Shown: in pieces, positions 1 to 6,878 of the stretch | How the letters are laid out: the number at the start of each line of letters is the position of its first letter | Numbering within the stretch: the stretch's first letter is position 1 | DNA from: an uncultured Eubacterium sp. | Lineage (GTDB): Bacteria; Bacillota; Clostridia; Lachnospirales; Lachnospiraceae | Length of the DNA stretch: 17,022 nt | NCBI GenBank assembly: GCA_910579145.1 | Contig: CAJTTQ010000040.1 | Location: 1-17,022 of the forward strand | Reading direction: 5' to 3' | Notes under the pieces: model-generated | Database searches by the model: none | What the model was told of the DNA's origin: nothing | The model's input: the letters and a program-made list of their open reading frames with translations, nothing else | Translations under genes and position numbers: made by a program

Positions 1-313
1 CATCATACGGACGCTCATCGTGGAAAACCATCTCGGCAGGGTGAAATCACTCCATAAACAATCCAGCCGTCTCGTAAATGCCAAGGCGCAGGCAACCCTC
101 ATGGCTTCCATCCAGGAATCTCTTACCGAAAAAGAATGTTCCATATATAAAAGAGGACGGAACACAAAATCACATTCCGTCGCCAAAAACGCAGAGGTAC
201 ATGATTACCGGATCGCCACCGGTTTCGAGACGCTTATGGGATATTTATACCTGAACGGCGAAATGGAGCGATGCCTCCAGCTCATCAAGCTGGGACTTCC
301 CTCCATTTTATGA
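1..313 (+). CDS. mrnC: Mini-ribonuclease 3, 3' part
   Basis: This is the C-terminal part of Mini-RNase III, the RNase III catalytic domain without a dsRNA-binding domain, which matures 23S rRNA in Firmicutes. The reading frame is open from base 2, so the 5' end lies outside the window. The GTG at position 20 is internal and is not a start. Visible family features are RLVNAKAQA near the beginning, the basic stretch KRGRNTKSHSVAKNA, and the C-terminal helix ATGFETLMGYLYLNG, which carries a conserved acidic residue of the RNase III fold. The gene usually follows cysS and precedes rlmB and sigH. Here rlmB and sigH lie several kilobases away on the opposite strand. It ends only 11 bases from the stop codon of the convergent ATPase gene, with no room for a separate terminator. 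Confidence 0.9.
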   Translation, partial: IIRTLIVENHLGRVKSLHKQSSRLVNAKAQATLMASIQESLTEKECSIYKRGRNTKSHSVAKNAEVHDYRIATGFETLMGYLYLNGEMERCLQLIKLGLPSIL

Positions 314-324
314 TTCCACATCGC

Positions 325-2559
325 CTAAAAACCAACTTTCGTGCGAAGGCTGAAAAACAATTCAAAGACAGGAACCACGCCAAAAAAGTTAGGAAACAAT
401 AAAACAGCCGCGCAAAATAAACTTATGACCGTGATACATAACGCGAACCGCAGCCTGCTCATCGGGATACATACCGATAGCAGCACGCCAAAACTCACCG
501 CGCCGCCCGCCAGCAGGTTCAGGGTGGATACAGCCACCTCTCCAAACCCAAAAAACATATTGAGAAACGCAATTGCTGCCAGAGTCCCTGTAAGGACGAG
601 CGCCGCCGGAAGGGAGATACGCAGGACATTTCGCAAAAAACCTCTAGGAATCGCATCCTCATGCCGTTCGAGGGCGAGGACAAAACTCGGTATGCCGATC
701 GCCGTCCCGCCGATCAGGCTGAGCTGGATCGGTATGAACGGATACGACTGTCCGATGATGATAAACAGCACGCAGAGCATGATAGAATAGAGTGTCTTCG
801 TCAAATAGAGCGCACTGACACGCTCAATATTGGAAATGATCGTTCTTCCCTCGTTGACAATTTCTTTCATGGACGAAAAATCCGAATCGAGCAGAACAAT
901 ATGCGCACTCTGCTTCGCCGCGTCACTTCCTGATGCCATCGCAATCCCGCAGTCCGCATCTTTTAGCGCAAGTACGTCATTGACGCCATCTCCCACCATA
1001 CCAGTCACGAGATCCCCCGCTTCAAACGCCTTTACGATCAGCCTCTTCTTTTCAGGAGACACCCGCCCAAAAACCGTATAGTTTTTAACTTCCTGGCGAA
1101 GTTCCCCGATCGTATCCGGCAGTTCCCTCGCGTCCACAAACCGCTCGGCCCCCTCCAGTCCGGCGCGCTTTCCTACGATTGAAACGGTCAGGGGATTGTC
1201 CCCCGAAATAATTTTGATCTCGACATCCTTTTTCCGAAAAAAGCGAAATGTTTCTGCCGCGTCATCTTTGATGATATCGGATAATACCACGAGCGCAACC
1301 GGCTCTTTTTCCATAAGCAGCAAAACCCGCATTCCCTCGGCGGAAAAATGCTCTGCCTTCCCAATAGCCGCGCGGTCGTCGGTCAGATACTCCGGCGCTC
1401 CCAGGCAGTATTGCTTTTTTGTTCCATTTTCCAAAACCGTGATCCCCATGTATTTTCGCTTGGAACTAAATGGTATCCGCTCGATGATCTCCCATTTACG
1501 CGTGTCGTCAAAATATCTCCGAAGCGCGTCCGTCGTGGCATTTGTTTCTTCAAACGCGTACGACATGCACTCCATAATTTCCCGCACCTTCTTCTGGCTG
1601 CGCATGCCGTCCAGCACCTCGACCCGTTCCACCTTCAATTCGCCGGTCGTGATCGTTCCCGTCTTATCCAGACAGAGCACATCGACTCTGGCAAGTGCCT
1701 CGATAGCCTCCATCTCCTGAACGAGCGCGTTCTTTTTCGCAAGCCTTCCCACACCGAGAATAAATGAAATACTTGTGAGCAGCACCAGCCCTTCCGGGAT
1801 CATGCCAAGTACGCCTGCCACTGTATTCACGATAGAATCTGAAACCGTATTCTGCGCCACGTTGCGTTGAATGAAATATAACGCCAGCCCGATCGGAATG
1901 ATCGCGTATCCTACATATTTGATAATGCGTTTGATCGCAATCTGCATCTCGGAAGTCGCGCGCCGCTTTGTCTTCGCCTTTTTCACAAGCTGCGTGGCAT
2001 AGTTATCCTCCCCGATATGAATGACTCGGGCCGTTCCCGTTCCCGCCACCACATGACTGCCGGAAAACAACATATCCCCCGTTTTTTTCAAGACGGCCAG
2101 AGATTCTCCCGTCAAAAGTGATTCATCGATCTCCAGTCCCTGGGATCCCATCATCTCACAGTCGACAGGGATCTGATCCCCGATGGAAAACCGAACCACA
2201 TCTCCGATCCGCAGCTGCTCCACCGGAACTTCCCTTACCACACTTGTCCCTTCGGAATCGTTTTTGCGCGCCGCACCGGCGCCGTATCCCTGCCCCGCCA
2301 AAGGTTCCACATGCCCTTCCCCTGGCACTAACAATTTAGCCTTCGTCGCCGTCACGACCGAAAGCGCGTCGATCAGTTTTTTCACCTTGCATTCCTGTAT
2401 GATCCCTATGAGCGCGTTCGTAATGACAATCCCCATAAACAGCATATTTTTCTGCTGCCCGGAAAAAACAATGAGTGAAGCTAAAACAAAATTTAAGAAA
2501 TTGAAATAAGTAAATGTATGAGAAGCTATGATTTCCCATTTTGTCTTCGAGGCATCCAT
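325..2559 (-). CDS. P-type cation-transporting ATPase, short N-terminus
   Basis: This is an integral membrane ion pump of the HAD P-type ATPase superfamily, predicted at 744 residues. The ATG at 2559 is chosen because GGAGG sits 7 bases upstream; an ATG 21 bases further up lacks this spacing. Two membrane segments come first (about residues 20-55), then the actuator domain with TGES at 150-153, a membrane segment with PEGL at 255-258, the phosphorylation site DKTGT with Asp298, the nucleotide-binding domain with LGAPE near 386, GDGVND at 523-528, and about five C-terminal membrane segments. The PEGL motif resembles Ca2+-type (P2) pumps, but the ion cannot be read from sequence. The N-terminal cation-ATPase domain usual before the first membrane helix is nearly absent. 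A Gly-rich stretch of about 28 residues (79-107) in the actuator domain looks like an insertion. It follows the tRNA-Thr terminator and probably has its own promoter. Confidence 0.9.
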   Translation of the reverse strand: MDASKTKWEIIASHTFTYFNFLNFVLASLIVFSGQQKNMLFMGIVITNALIGIIQECKVKKLIDALSVVTATKAKLLVPGEGHVEPLAGQGYGAGAARKNDSEGTSVVREVPVEQLRIGDVVRFSIGDQIPVDCEMMGSQGLEIDESLLTGESLAVLKKTGDMLFSGSHVVAGTGTARVIHIGEDNYATQLVKKAKTKRRATSEMQIAIKRIIKYVGYAIIPIGLALYFIQRNVAQNTVSDSIVNTVAGVLGMIPEGLVLLTSISFILGVGRLAKKNALVQEMEAIEALARVDVLCLDKTGTITTGELKVERVEVLDGMRSQKKVREIMECMSYAFEETNATTDALRRYFDDTRKWEIIERIPFSSKRKYMGITVLENGTKKQYCLGAPEYLTDDRAAIGKAEHFSAEGMRVLLLMEKEPVALVVLSDIIKDDAAETFRFFRKKDVEIKIISGDNPLTVSIVGKRAGLEGAERFVDARELPDTIGELRQEVKNYTVFGRVSPEKKRLIVKAFEAGDLVTGMVGDGVNDVLALKDADCGIAMASGSDAAKQSAHIVLLDSDFSSMKEIVNEGRTIISNIERVSALYLTKTLYSIMLCVLFIIIGQSYPFIPIQLSLIGGTAIGIPSFVLALERHEDAIPRGFLRNVLRISLPAALVLTGTLAAIAFLNMFFGFGEVAVSTLNLLAGGAVSFGVLLSVCIPMSRLRFALCITVISLFCAAVLLFPNFFGVVPVFELFFSLRTKVGF

Positions 2560-2597
2560 ACGACTTCCTCCAAAAATCAAGGATTTTCCTGTAAAAG

Positions 2598-2630
2598 TGA
2601 AAAAGGAACACGAATCGTGTTCACTTTTAT
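2598..2630 (-). terminator. Rho-independent terminator after tRNA-Thr
   Basis: On the minus strand GAACACG pairs perfectly with CGTGTTC around a 3-base loop (2606-2622) and is followed by five T. It lies about 40 bases after the 3' end of tRNA-Thr and just before the ATPase gene. A longer alternative pairing (AAAAGTGAA with TTCACTTTT) overlaps it. Confidence 0.75.
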
Positions 2631-2659
2631 TTTTACTGTTCGCATATCTTTTACGTAAA

Positions 2660-2732
2660 AGCTAGCGACGGGAATCGAACCCGTGACCTCTTCACTACCA
2701 ATGAAGTGCGCTACCGACTGTGCCACGCCAGC
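2660..2732 (-). tRNA. tRNA-Thr(GGT)
   Basis: A full cloverleaf can be folded. The acceptor stem GCTGGCG pairs with CGCTAGC (one G-T), the D-arm is present, the anticodon stem CTTCA/TGAAG holds loop TTGGTAG with anticodon GGT, and the T-arm is ACGGG-TTCGATT-CCCGT. The discriminator base is T and the 3' CCA is not encoded. It has its own promoter and terminator. Confidence 0.95.
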
Positions 2733-2753
2733 TTATTTTTACCCTGCCCTTAT

Positions 2754-2782
2754 ATATTAACAGAGCGCCCACCGAATGTCAA
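2754..2782 (-). promoter_or_regulatory. Sigma-A promoter of tRNA-Thr
   Basis: On the minus strand TTGACA (2777-2782) is followed after exactly 17 bases by TAATAT (2754-2759). The tRNA begins about 20 bases downstream of the -10 box. The -35 is a perfect match and the -10 matches 4 of 6. Confidence 0.75.
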
Positions 2783-2798
2783 CAAAAAATCATATCGT

Positions 2799-3389
2799 TT
2801 ATTTCTTTTCTTTTAATAGTGTCGGCTCGATTCCGTACTGAAGAAGATTGATATATTCCAGTAAAAACAGTCGGTCAGCGAGTTCCAATACATTAAAATC
2901 CATACCATGCTCTTTATGCTGCTCATAATAAAGTATGCGGCACATAATATTTCCATATGGAGTATTACAGGCAAATGCCACCGGGAAATAATATTGTTCC
3001 ACTTGCGTCGAGATCTTCTTTTTCCTCAGGCGTTCTGACAAATAACTCTGCATAAAAGACAAGCCTGTATTCACTGCGATAATTTGAGAAACAAGTGGAA
3101 TTGTCTGACACTCCTTATTATCTTCCCCTGCATCTTCCGAATATTCAATGACTCCTATCTTTAGACAGCAGATGATAATGAGAGCTGCTTGTTTATGAGA
3201 GTCCAGTTCTTTTGTACTATCCGTCATAAAACGGGACATCGTTTCTTGATACTGCCTTTTGAATTCCTGATCAAACTCTTCTTTTTTCTCATCATGAAAA
3301 ACAAGAGACGGATACTGCTCTCTCATTTGTTCCGCATTCTTACCGATCACTTTCCATATTTTATCGGTCAAACTCCACGTTTCCGTCAT
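2799..3389 (-). CDS. Unrecognised soluble protein, third gene of unknown block
   Basis: This predicts a 196-residue protein that I do not recognise. It has no signal peptide or clear membrane segment. The N-terminal 60 residues are highly charged and probably helical. The middle has a short hydrophobic stretch with two cysteines (IIICCLKIGVIEY, about 71-83) and the C-terminus ends LLKEKK. The start ATG at 3389 overlaps the stop of the preceding gene by 4 bases (ATGA), with GAGG a few bases upstream, so the two are probably translated together. The stop lies about 15 bases upstream of the tRNA-Thr -35 box. Together with its two upstream neighbours it forms an AT-richer three-gene operon. The gene is well supported by its length and coupling; its function is unknown. 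Confidence 0.75.
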   Translation of the reverse strand: MTETWSLTDKIWKVIGKNAEQMREQYPSLVFHDEKKEEFDQEFKRQYQETMSRFMTDSTKELDSHKQAALIIICCLKIGVIEYSEDAGEDNKECQTIPLVSQIIAVNTGLSFMQSYLSERLRKKKISTQVEQYYFPVAFACNTPYGNIMCRILYYEQHKEHGMDFNVLELADRLFLLEYINLLQYGIEPTLLKEKK

Positions 3390-3730
3390 ACCGCACCTCT
3401 TCTTCCAGTATCCTTCTCGATTTTATCAAAATTCGACAATGGTTCGAAATAATTGATATATGGTATATCGTTATGGTAGGTTTCAGGATCTGGTCCTTTA
3501 TTTACCTGATAACGCGGAACATAAGCAGATATCATTCGTTCCACGTATATCTTGATATTAAATAAACCATTTTCTTTACGATATTTTGCTCCTTCCACTT
3601 TCATCCTGTACTCAAGCCAGTTACGGATCAACATGATAAGCGCTATGATGCCCAACATAACAGCCAACACACATGTAGACAGTATCATCAGATCCACGAT
3701 CCCCATTCCAGCTATATTGATGTCTTTCAT
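3386..3730 (-). CDS. Unrecognised single-pass membrane protein
   Basis: This predicts a 114-residue protein that I do not recognise. The start ATG at 3730 is chosen because GGAGG stands 6-7 bases upstream; an in-frame upstream start at 3745 has no such site. The one membrane helix spans roughly residues 12-35. It is followed by a basic stretch (RNWLEYRMKVEGAKYRK) suggesting a cytoplasmic C-terminal domain of about 75 residues, rich in Tyr, Pro and Asn. The gene begins 11 bases after the stop of the upstream membrane-protein gene and its stop overlaps the next start by 4 bases. This compact layout suggests the three products act together, possibly as a membrane-associated complex. That role is inference only. 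Confidence 0.75.
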   Translation of the reverse strand: MKDINIAGMGIVDLMILSTCVLAVMLGIIALIMLIRNWLEYRMKVEGAKYRKENGLFNIKIYVERMISAYVPRYQVNKGPDPETYHNDIPYINYFEPLSNFDKIEKDTGRRGAV

Positions 3731-3741
3731 ACGTTCCCTCC

Positions 3742-4224
3742 TCATCTCGCAACTATGGAAGCACCATAGCCGTATACAGCCAGTTCCTCACAGCTGTCAA
3801 AAAGTATAAGTATATTTATCGACACGGAAATAATTTTCATAGCTGATCCACAATCACGCGAACGGATTACCGTACCAGCAAAGAAAATTGCGAATACCAA
3901 CACTGCCGCTATTACGACTGCCATTTTCAAATGGTAATATGTAAATATCCTCTGTTTCCCATTTAGGTACTCTAGTTCCTTCGAAGTTTCTGTTACATAA
4001 ATCGAATTATGTATAACAATTCGCAGCAAACATATAAGATTCAGCCACATCACTATGAGGTCAGCTTCATTTAAGCAGATCAGCAGAATTGAAAAAAACG
4101 AATAGCTTGCTTCACAGATCCCTTCACACAATATACGCTTCTTGTACTTCAATTCCTCGTCCCTCAGCTTAAATCCTGCCCATTTCAAGTATCTTTTGAT
4201 CCCTTTTAAAATATCTATTTTCAT
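3742..4224 (-). CDS. Unrecognised four-helix membrane protein
   Basis: This predicts a 160-residue protein that I do not recognise. A basic, probably cytoplasmic N-terminus of about 30 residues is followed by likely membrane segments near 34-52, 55-75, 99-120 and 127-144, the last ending in a short tail. The ATG at 4224 is preferred because it overlaps the stop of a 15-codon leader ORF (ATGA), which implies translational coupling. The longer in-frame version would start at a TTG at 4299 without a ribosome binding site. A candidate promoter lies about 200 bases upstream. It is the first of three unknown genes. The codon usage looks AT-richer than in the flanking housekeeping genes, which hints at acquisition by transfer. 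Confidence 0.75.
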   Translation of the reverse strand: MKIDILKGIKRYLKWAGFKLRDEELKYKKRILCEGICEASYSFFSILLICLNEADLIVMWLNLICLLRIVIHNSIYVTETSKELEYLNGKQRIFTYYHLKMAVVIAAVLVFAIFFAGTVIRSRDCGSAMKIISVSINILILFDSCEELAVYGYGASIVAR

Positions 4225-4268
4225 GGTATGTATCTTTCTCCCAACATATATAACAGATGGGATGCCAT
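4221..4268 (-). CDS. 15-codon leader ORF coupled to the unknown operon
   Basis: The ORF encodes MASHLLYMLGERYIP. Its ATG at 4268 is preceded by AAAGGAG with a 5-base gap, the best ribosome binding site in this leader. Its TGA overlaps the ATG of the following membrane-protein gene (ATGA). The next gene's own start has only a GGGAG 13 bases away, so ribosomes probably reach it by termination and restart. The peptide shows no run of one amino acid that would point to classical attenuation. A coupling role is inferred; the peptide may have no function of its own. Confidence 0.5.
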   Translation of the reverse strand: MASHLLYMLGERYIP

Positions 4269-4401
4269 CTTTACTCCTTTTATTATTCGTAACAAACAAT
4301 TAAATATACGCCTTTTCCCTTTATTTTATGCCGCCCGCAACACAAGGGTGAGCCTATTTTCATACTACGATACGAATTTCTTGAAATACCGGCAAAATAC
4401 C

Positions 4402-4496
4402 AGATTGGTTATGTGCCACCATTCTACCACAGTTTGTCCAATTAAGCAACCAATCTCTCCCAAATTGACCAAATCCGTAATTTTTTTAACCAAATC
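4402..4496 (-). repeat. GATTTGGTT-like boxes around the promoter
   Basis: Read on the minus strand, GATTTGGTT (4488-4496), GATTTGGTC (4467-4475) and GATTGGTT (4448-4455) are spaced about 20-21 bases apart, that is two helix turns, and the last one touches the -35 box. A further copy in reverse orientation lies at 4402-4410, downstream of the -10, and makes a perfect 9-base inverted repeat with 4448-4456. The spacing suggests regulator binding sites. I see no other function in the 230-base gap between the operon and sigH. Confidence 0.4.
4421..4449 (-). promoter_or_regulatory. Candidate promoter of the unknown three-gene operon
   Basis: On the minus strand TTGCTT (4444-4449) is followed after 17 bases by TAGAAT (4421-4426). 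The -10 matches 5 of 6 and the -35 matches 3 of 6, which would suit a promoter needing an activator. Transcription would start about 145 bases before the leader ORF. Repeated GATTTGGTT-like boxes lie directly upstream. Confidence 0.45.
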
Positions 4497-4529
4497 TGAT
4501 AATATCACCCTACACATGATACTAAACCC

Positions 4530-5147
4530 TCACTTGATTTTCTCCCCCAGCTTTTTCTTGATCCTCTGAAGCGCGTTGTCTATTGATTTCGGCGTCTTCC
4601 CTAAACAGCTCGCGATCTGCTGATAATCCATGCCGTCAATGTACAGGTTGACGACGCTTTGTTCAAAGCAGCTCAGATACTTTCGGATATATTCCTCGAT
4701 CTTCCCGACCCGTTCCCGGTCGATCAGGATATCTTCTGGATTGGAGATGCCGGCCCGTTCCAGCGTTTCCCCCAGTGTCTGGCCTGTATCGCCCGTTATC
4801 TCATCTCCCCCCACAGGGACATCGAGCGAAATATAGCAGTTGAGCGGCGTATTTTTCAGACGGTTTGCCCCCTTCACCGCATTATAAAGCTGGCGTTCGA
4901 TGCACAGGTTCGCGAACCGGAGAAATGAACTCTCTTTCTCCTCCCGGAAATCACGGACTGCTTTATAAAGCCCGATCATACCCTCCTGGATCAGGTCGTC
5001 GTTATCCCCGCCGATCAGATAGAGCGCCCTCGCCTTTTTCCGCACGAGATTTTTATATTTCTCAAGCAGGAAATCCACGCCGGACGTATCCCCTCCGCGG
5101 ATACCGCTTATGATCTCCTCATCAGACAAAACCTCATATTTCTCCAT
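4530..5147 (-). CDS. sigH: RNA polymerase sporulation sigma factor SigH
   Basis: This is a 205-residue sigma-70 family protein and fits SigH (Spo0H), the sigma factor that starts sporulation and stationary-phase transcription in Bacilli and Clostridia. Region 2 is clear: LLEKYKNLVRKKARALYL followed by DDLIQEGMIGLYKAVRDF (the core-binding and -10 recognition helices), then the SFLRFANLCIERQLYNAVK stretch. The C-terminal region 4 helix-turn-helix DYQQIASCLGKTPKSIDNAL would contact the -35 element. The start ATG has GGAGG 5 bases upstream. It lies 27 bases downstream of rlmB, the common Firmicute arrangement, so the two are probably co-transcribed. No U-rich terminator is visible after it, so read-through into the unknown three-gene block is possible. 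Confidence 0.93.
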   Translation of the reverse strand: MEKYEVLSDEEIISGIRGGDTSGVDFLLEKYKNLVRKKARALYLIGGDNDDLIQEGMIGLYKAVRDFREEKESSFLRFANLCIERQLYNAVKGANRLKNTPLNCYISLDVPVGGDEITGDTGQTLGETLERAGISNPEDILIDRERVGKIEEYIRKYLSCFEQSVVNLYIDGMDYQQIASCLGKTPKSIDNALQRIKKKLGEKIK

Positions 5148-5174
5148 ACCTTCCTCCCGCGCACAGCAAACGGT

Positions 5175-5915
5175 CTACAAATAGTTACGCTGTCGGACGA
5201 TTTCAAACGCCAAAACCCCCGCCGCCACCGAAGCATTCAATGAATCAATATCGCCCGCCATCGGAATACCCGCTGTGTAATCGCAGTGTTCCTTTACGAG
5301 CCTTGACACCCCGCTCCCCTCATTTCCGACCACAAGGCCGATCGCTCCTGTCAGATCGTGCCGGTACATGACCTCGCCGTCCATATCAGCACAGACAAAC
5401 CAAAGACCTTTCTCCTTCAACTGCTCCATCACGGCAGACAGATTCGTCACCTTCGCCACCGGCGTGTAGTGGATCGCTCCCGCTGACGCCTTCACCGCTG
5501 CCGAAGTCAGTCCAACCGCACGCCGTTTCGGGATGATAACGCCGTGAGCGCCGGAAAGATTCGCCGTACGGATGATAGCGCCGAGATTATGCGGATCCTC
5601 GATCCCGTCGAGCAGGAACAAAAACGGATCCTCTCCACGCTCTTTGGCAAGCGCCAGCATATCATCCACGGAACTGTACGCGAACGCCGATAACTGCGCG
5701 ATCACGCCCTGATGTTTGCCGTCCTCGCTCATATGATCCAGCCGCTCCTTCGGCACAAAATCCACGATCACCTGCGCGCGCTTCGCCTCCCGGACGATCG
5801 TTGCCACCGGCCCATCCTGACAGCCTTTTAACACAAATACCCGCTCCACGAGTTTTCCCGCCCGAAAGGCTTCCAAAACACTGTGTCTGCCTTCGATCTG
5901 ATTCTCCATAGCCAT
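5175..5915 (-). CDS. rlmB: 23S rRNA 2'-O-ribose methyltransferase RlmB (TrmH family)
   Basis: This is a 246-residue SPOUT-fold enzyme that methylates the 2'-OH of a guanosine in 23S rRNA (G2251 in E. coli numbering), using SAM. The N-terminal substrate-binding domain begins IEGRHSVLEAF. The three knotted-domain motifs are DGIEDPHNLGAIIRTA (103-118), VVGNEGSGVSRL (195-206) and IPMAGDIDSLNASVAAG (217-233). The Asn at 110, Glu at 199 and Asn at 227 are the usual conserved residues. AAGGAGG stands 8 bases before the ATG. It sits directly upstream of sigH as in most Firmicutes, but mrnC and cysS, normally just before it, are replaced here by a GNAT gene. Family assignment is firm; the exact rRNA position is inherited from the family. 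Confidence 0.92.
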   Translation of the reverse strand: MAMENQIEGRHSVLEAFRAGKLVERVFVLKGCQDGPVATIVREAKRAQVIVDFVPKERLDHMSEDGKHQGVIAQLSAFAYSSVDDMLALAKERGEDPFLFLLDGIEDPHNLGAIIRTANLSGAHGVIIPKRRAVGLTSAAVKASAGAIHYTPVAKVTNLSAVMEQLKEKGLWFVCADMDGEVMYRHDLTGAIGLVVGNEGSGVSRLVKEHCDYTAGIPMAGDIDSLNASVAAGVLAFEIVRQRNYL

Positions 5916-5992
5916 GACGGCACCCTCCTTCTACATGCTGCATTCCCCACTTTCGATACGCCACCTGCTGCACACATCCTTTAAGCCGCACG

Positions 5993-6859
5993 CTACGTGA
6001 TGTCGTTGATATACACCCGTATCTTCTCTGCGCTGCGCGGTTCCACCAGCTCCCGCAGCATGATCGACGGCTTTTGTTCCGTTTTCCTGATGATCCCCGC
6101 CCCTTCTACCTGATCCAGAAACTGCCCGTCACTGAACACGATCTCTTCCGCGCTGCCGTTTGCCAAAAAACGGCAGATCGACTCCACCGCCTTAGGGCCG
6201 TCTGCCTCCGCGCAGAGCAGTTCCGTCACGTCAAATTTTCCTTCCTCGTATGTATAAGCAACGATACCTCGCACTGTTTCGTTCTCCCGCAAGACAAGGA
6301 CGTCCCCGTCCAGCGCCGCCATCTCTTTGCGCACGCGCTCAAAGTACGCCATACTCCGCTTCATATACAGGTCAAATCCTGATGAAGCTAAAAGATGGGC
6401 GGCAAAATCTGCCGCCTTCGTTTTCTCATCTTCTGTCAGCGCTGTAAAACGGCTCACCTCATACTGACCACATACAGTTTCGTATCCTGACACGATAAGC
6501 TGTTTCCGGTACTGGACACCACGGAATCCAAACGGCTCATAGATCTTCTCATCCGCCGGACATAAAAATGCGAGATTGCACCCGCGCTCCTCCGCTTCCA
6601 AAAGTCCCTGTTCCAAAAGCATCCGCATATACCCCCGCCGCCGGTGCGAAGCCTCCGTCGCCACACCTACGATATAGGGACAGACGCACTCCTTCCCCCG
6701 GTACATGACCTCGTAAGGAGTAAAAAACATCATGCTCACAAGCGAGCCGTCTTCATATTTTGAATATACGCGGCTTAGCCGTGCTTTTTCTTTAAAATAA
6801 TACGAAATATACTTGTCTGTATCTCCAAACGCCACTTTCCACAATTCTTTATGGTCCAT
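5993..6859 (-). CDS. Eis-like GNAT N-acetyltransferase
   Basis: This is a 288-residue protein with an N-terminal GNAT fold. The acetyl-CoA binding motif is YIVGVATEASHRRRGYMRMLL (about 62-82), with the basic loop (R/Q)xxGx(G/A), here RRRGYM. It is preceded by a strand SMMFFTPYEV and followed by CPADEKIYEPFGF, as in the Eis/enhanced intracellular survival group (Acetyltransf_9). A second GNAT-like half follows (about 130-275). The C-terminal sterol-carrier domain of full-length Eis proteins, which are about 400 residues, is missing or reduced. The substrate is unknown; relatives acetylate amines such as aminoglycosides or lysine side chains. AGAGGA lies 7 bases before the ATG. It starts 19 bases after ispF and is likely co-transcribed with it. 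Confidence 0.82.
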   Translation of the reverse strand: MDHKELWKVAFGDTDKYISYYFKEKARLSRVYSKYEDGSLVSMMFFTPYEVMYRGKECVCPYIVGVATEASHRRRGYMRMLLEQGLLEAEERGCNLAFLCPADEKIYEPFGFRGVQYRKQLIVSGYETVCGQYEVSRFTALTEDEKTKAADFAAHLLASSGFDLYMKRSMAYFERVRKEMAALDGDVLVLRENETVRGIVAYTYEEGKFDVTELLCAEADGPKAVESICRFLANGSAEEIVFSDGQFLDQVEGAGIIRKTEQKPSIMLRELVEPRSAEKIRVYINDIT

Positions 6860-6878
6860 ATAACCATCCTCTGCTGAC

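Noticed and set aside
341..1767. Several plus-strand open frames of 80-174 codons opposite the ATPase gene
   Set aside because: They are antisense to a protein with intact P-type ATPase motifs, have no convincing ribosome binding sites and their products are low-complexity Arg/Ser/Pro-rich.
2660..4300. tRNA-Thr as the attachment site of an integrated element
   Set aside because: No integrase, and no second copy of the tRNA 3' end seen in the window; the unknown genes are on the 5' side of the tRNA.
4500..4529. Terminator directly after sigH
   Set aside because: No stable hairpin followed by a T-run on the minus strand could be found.
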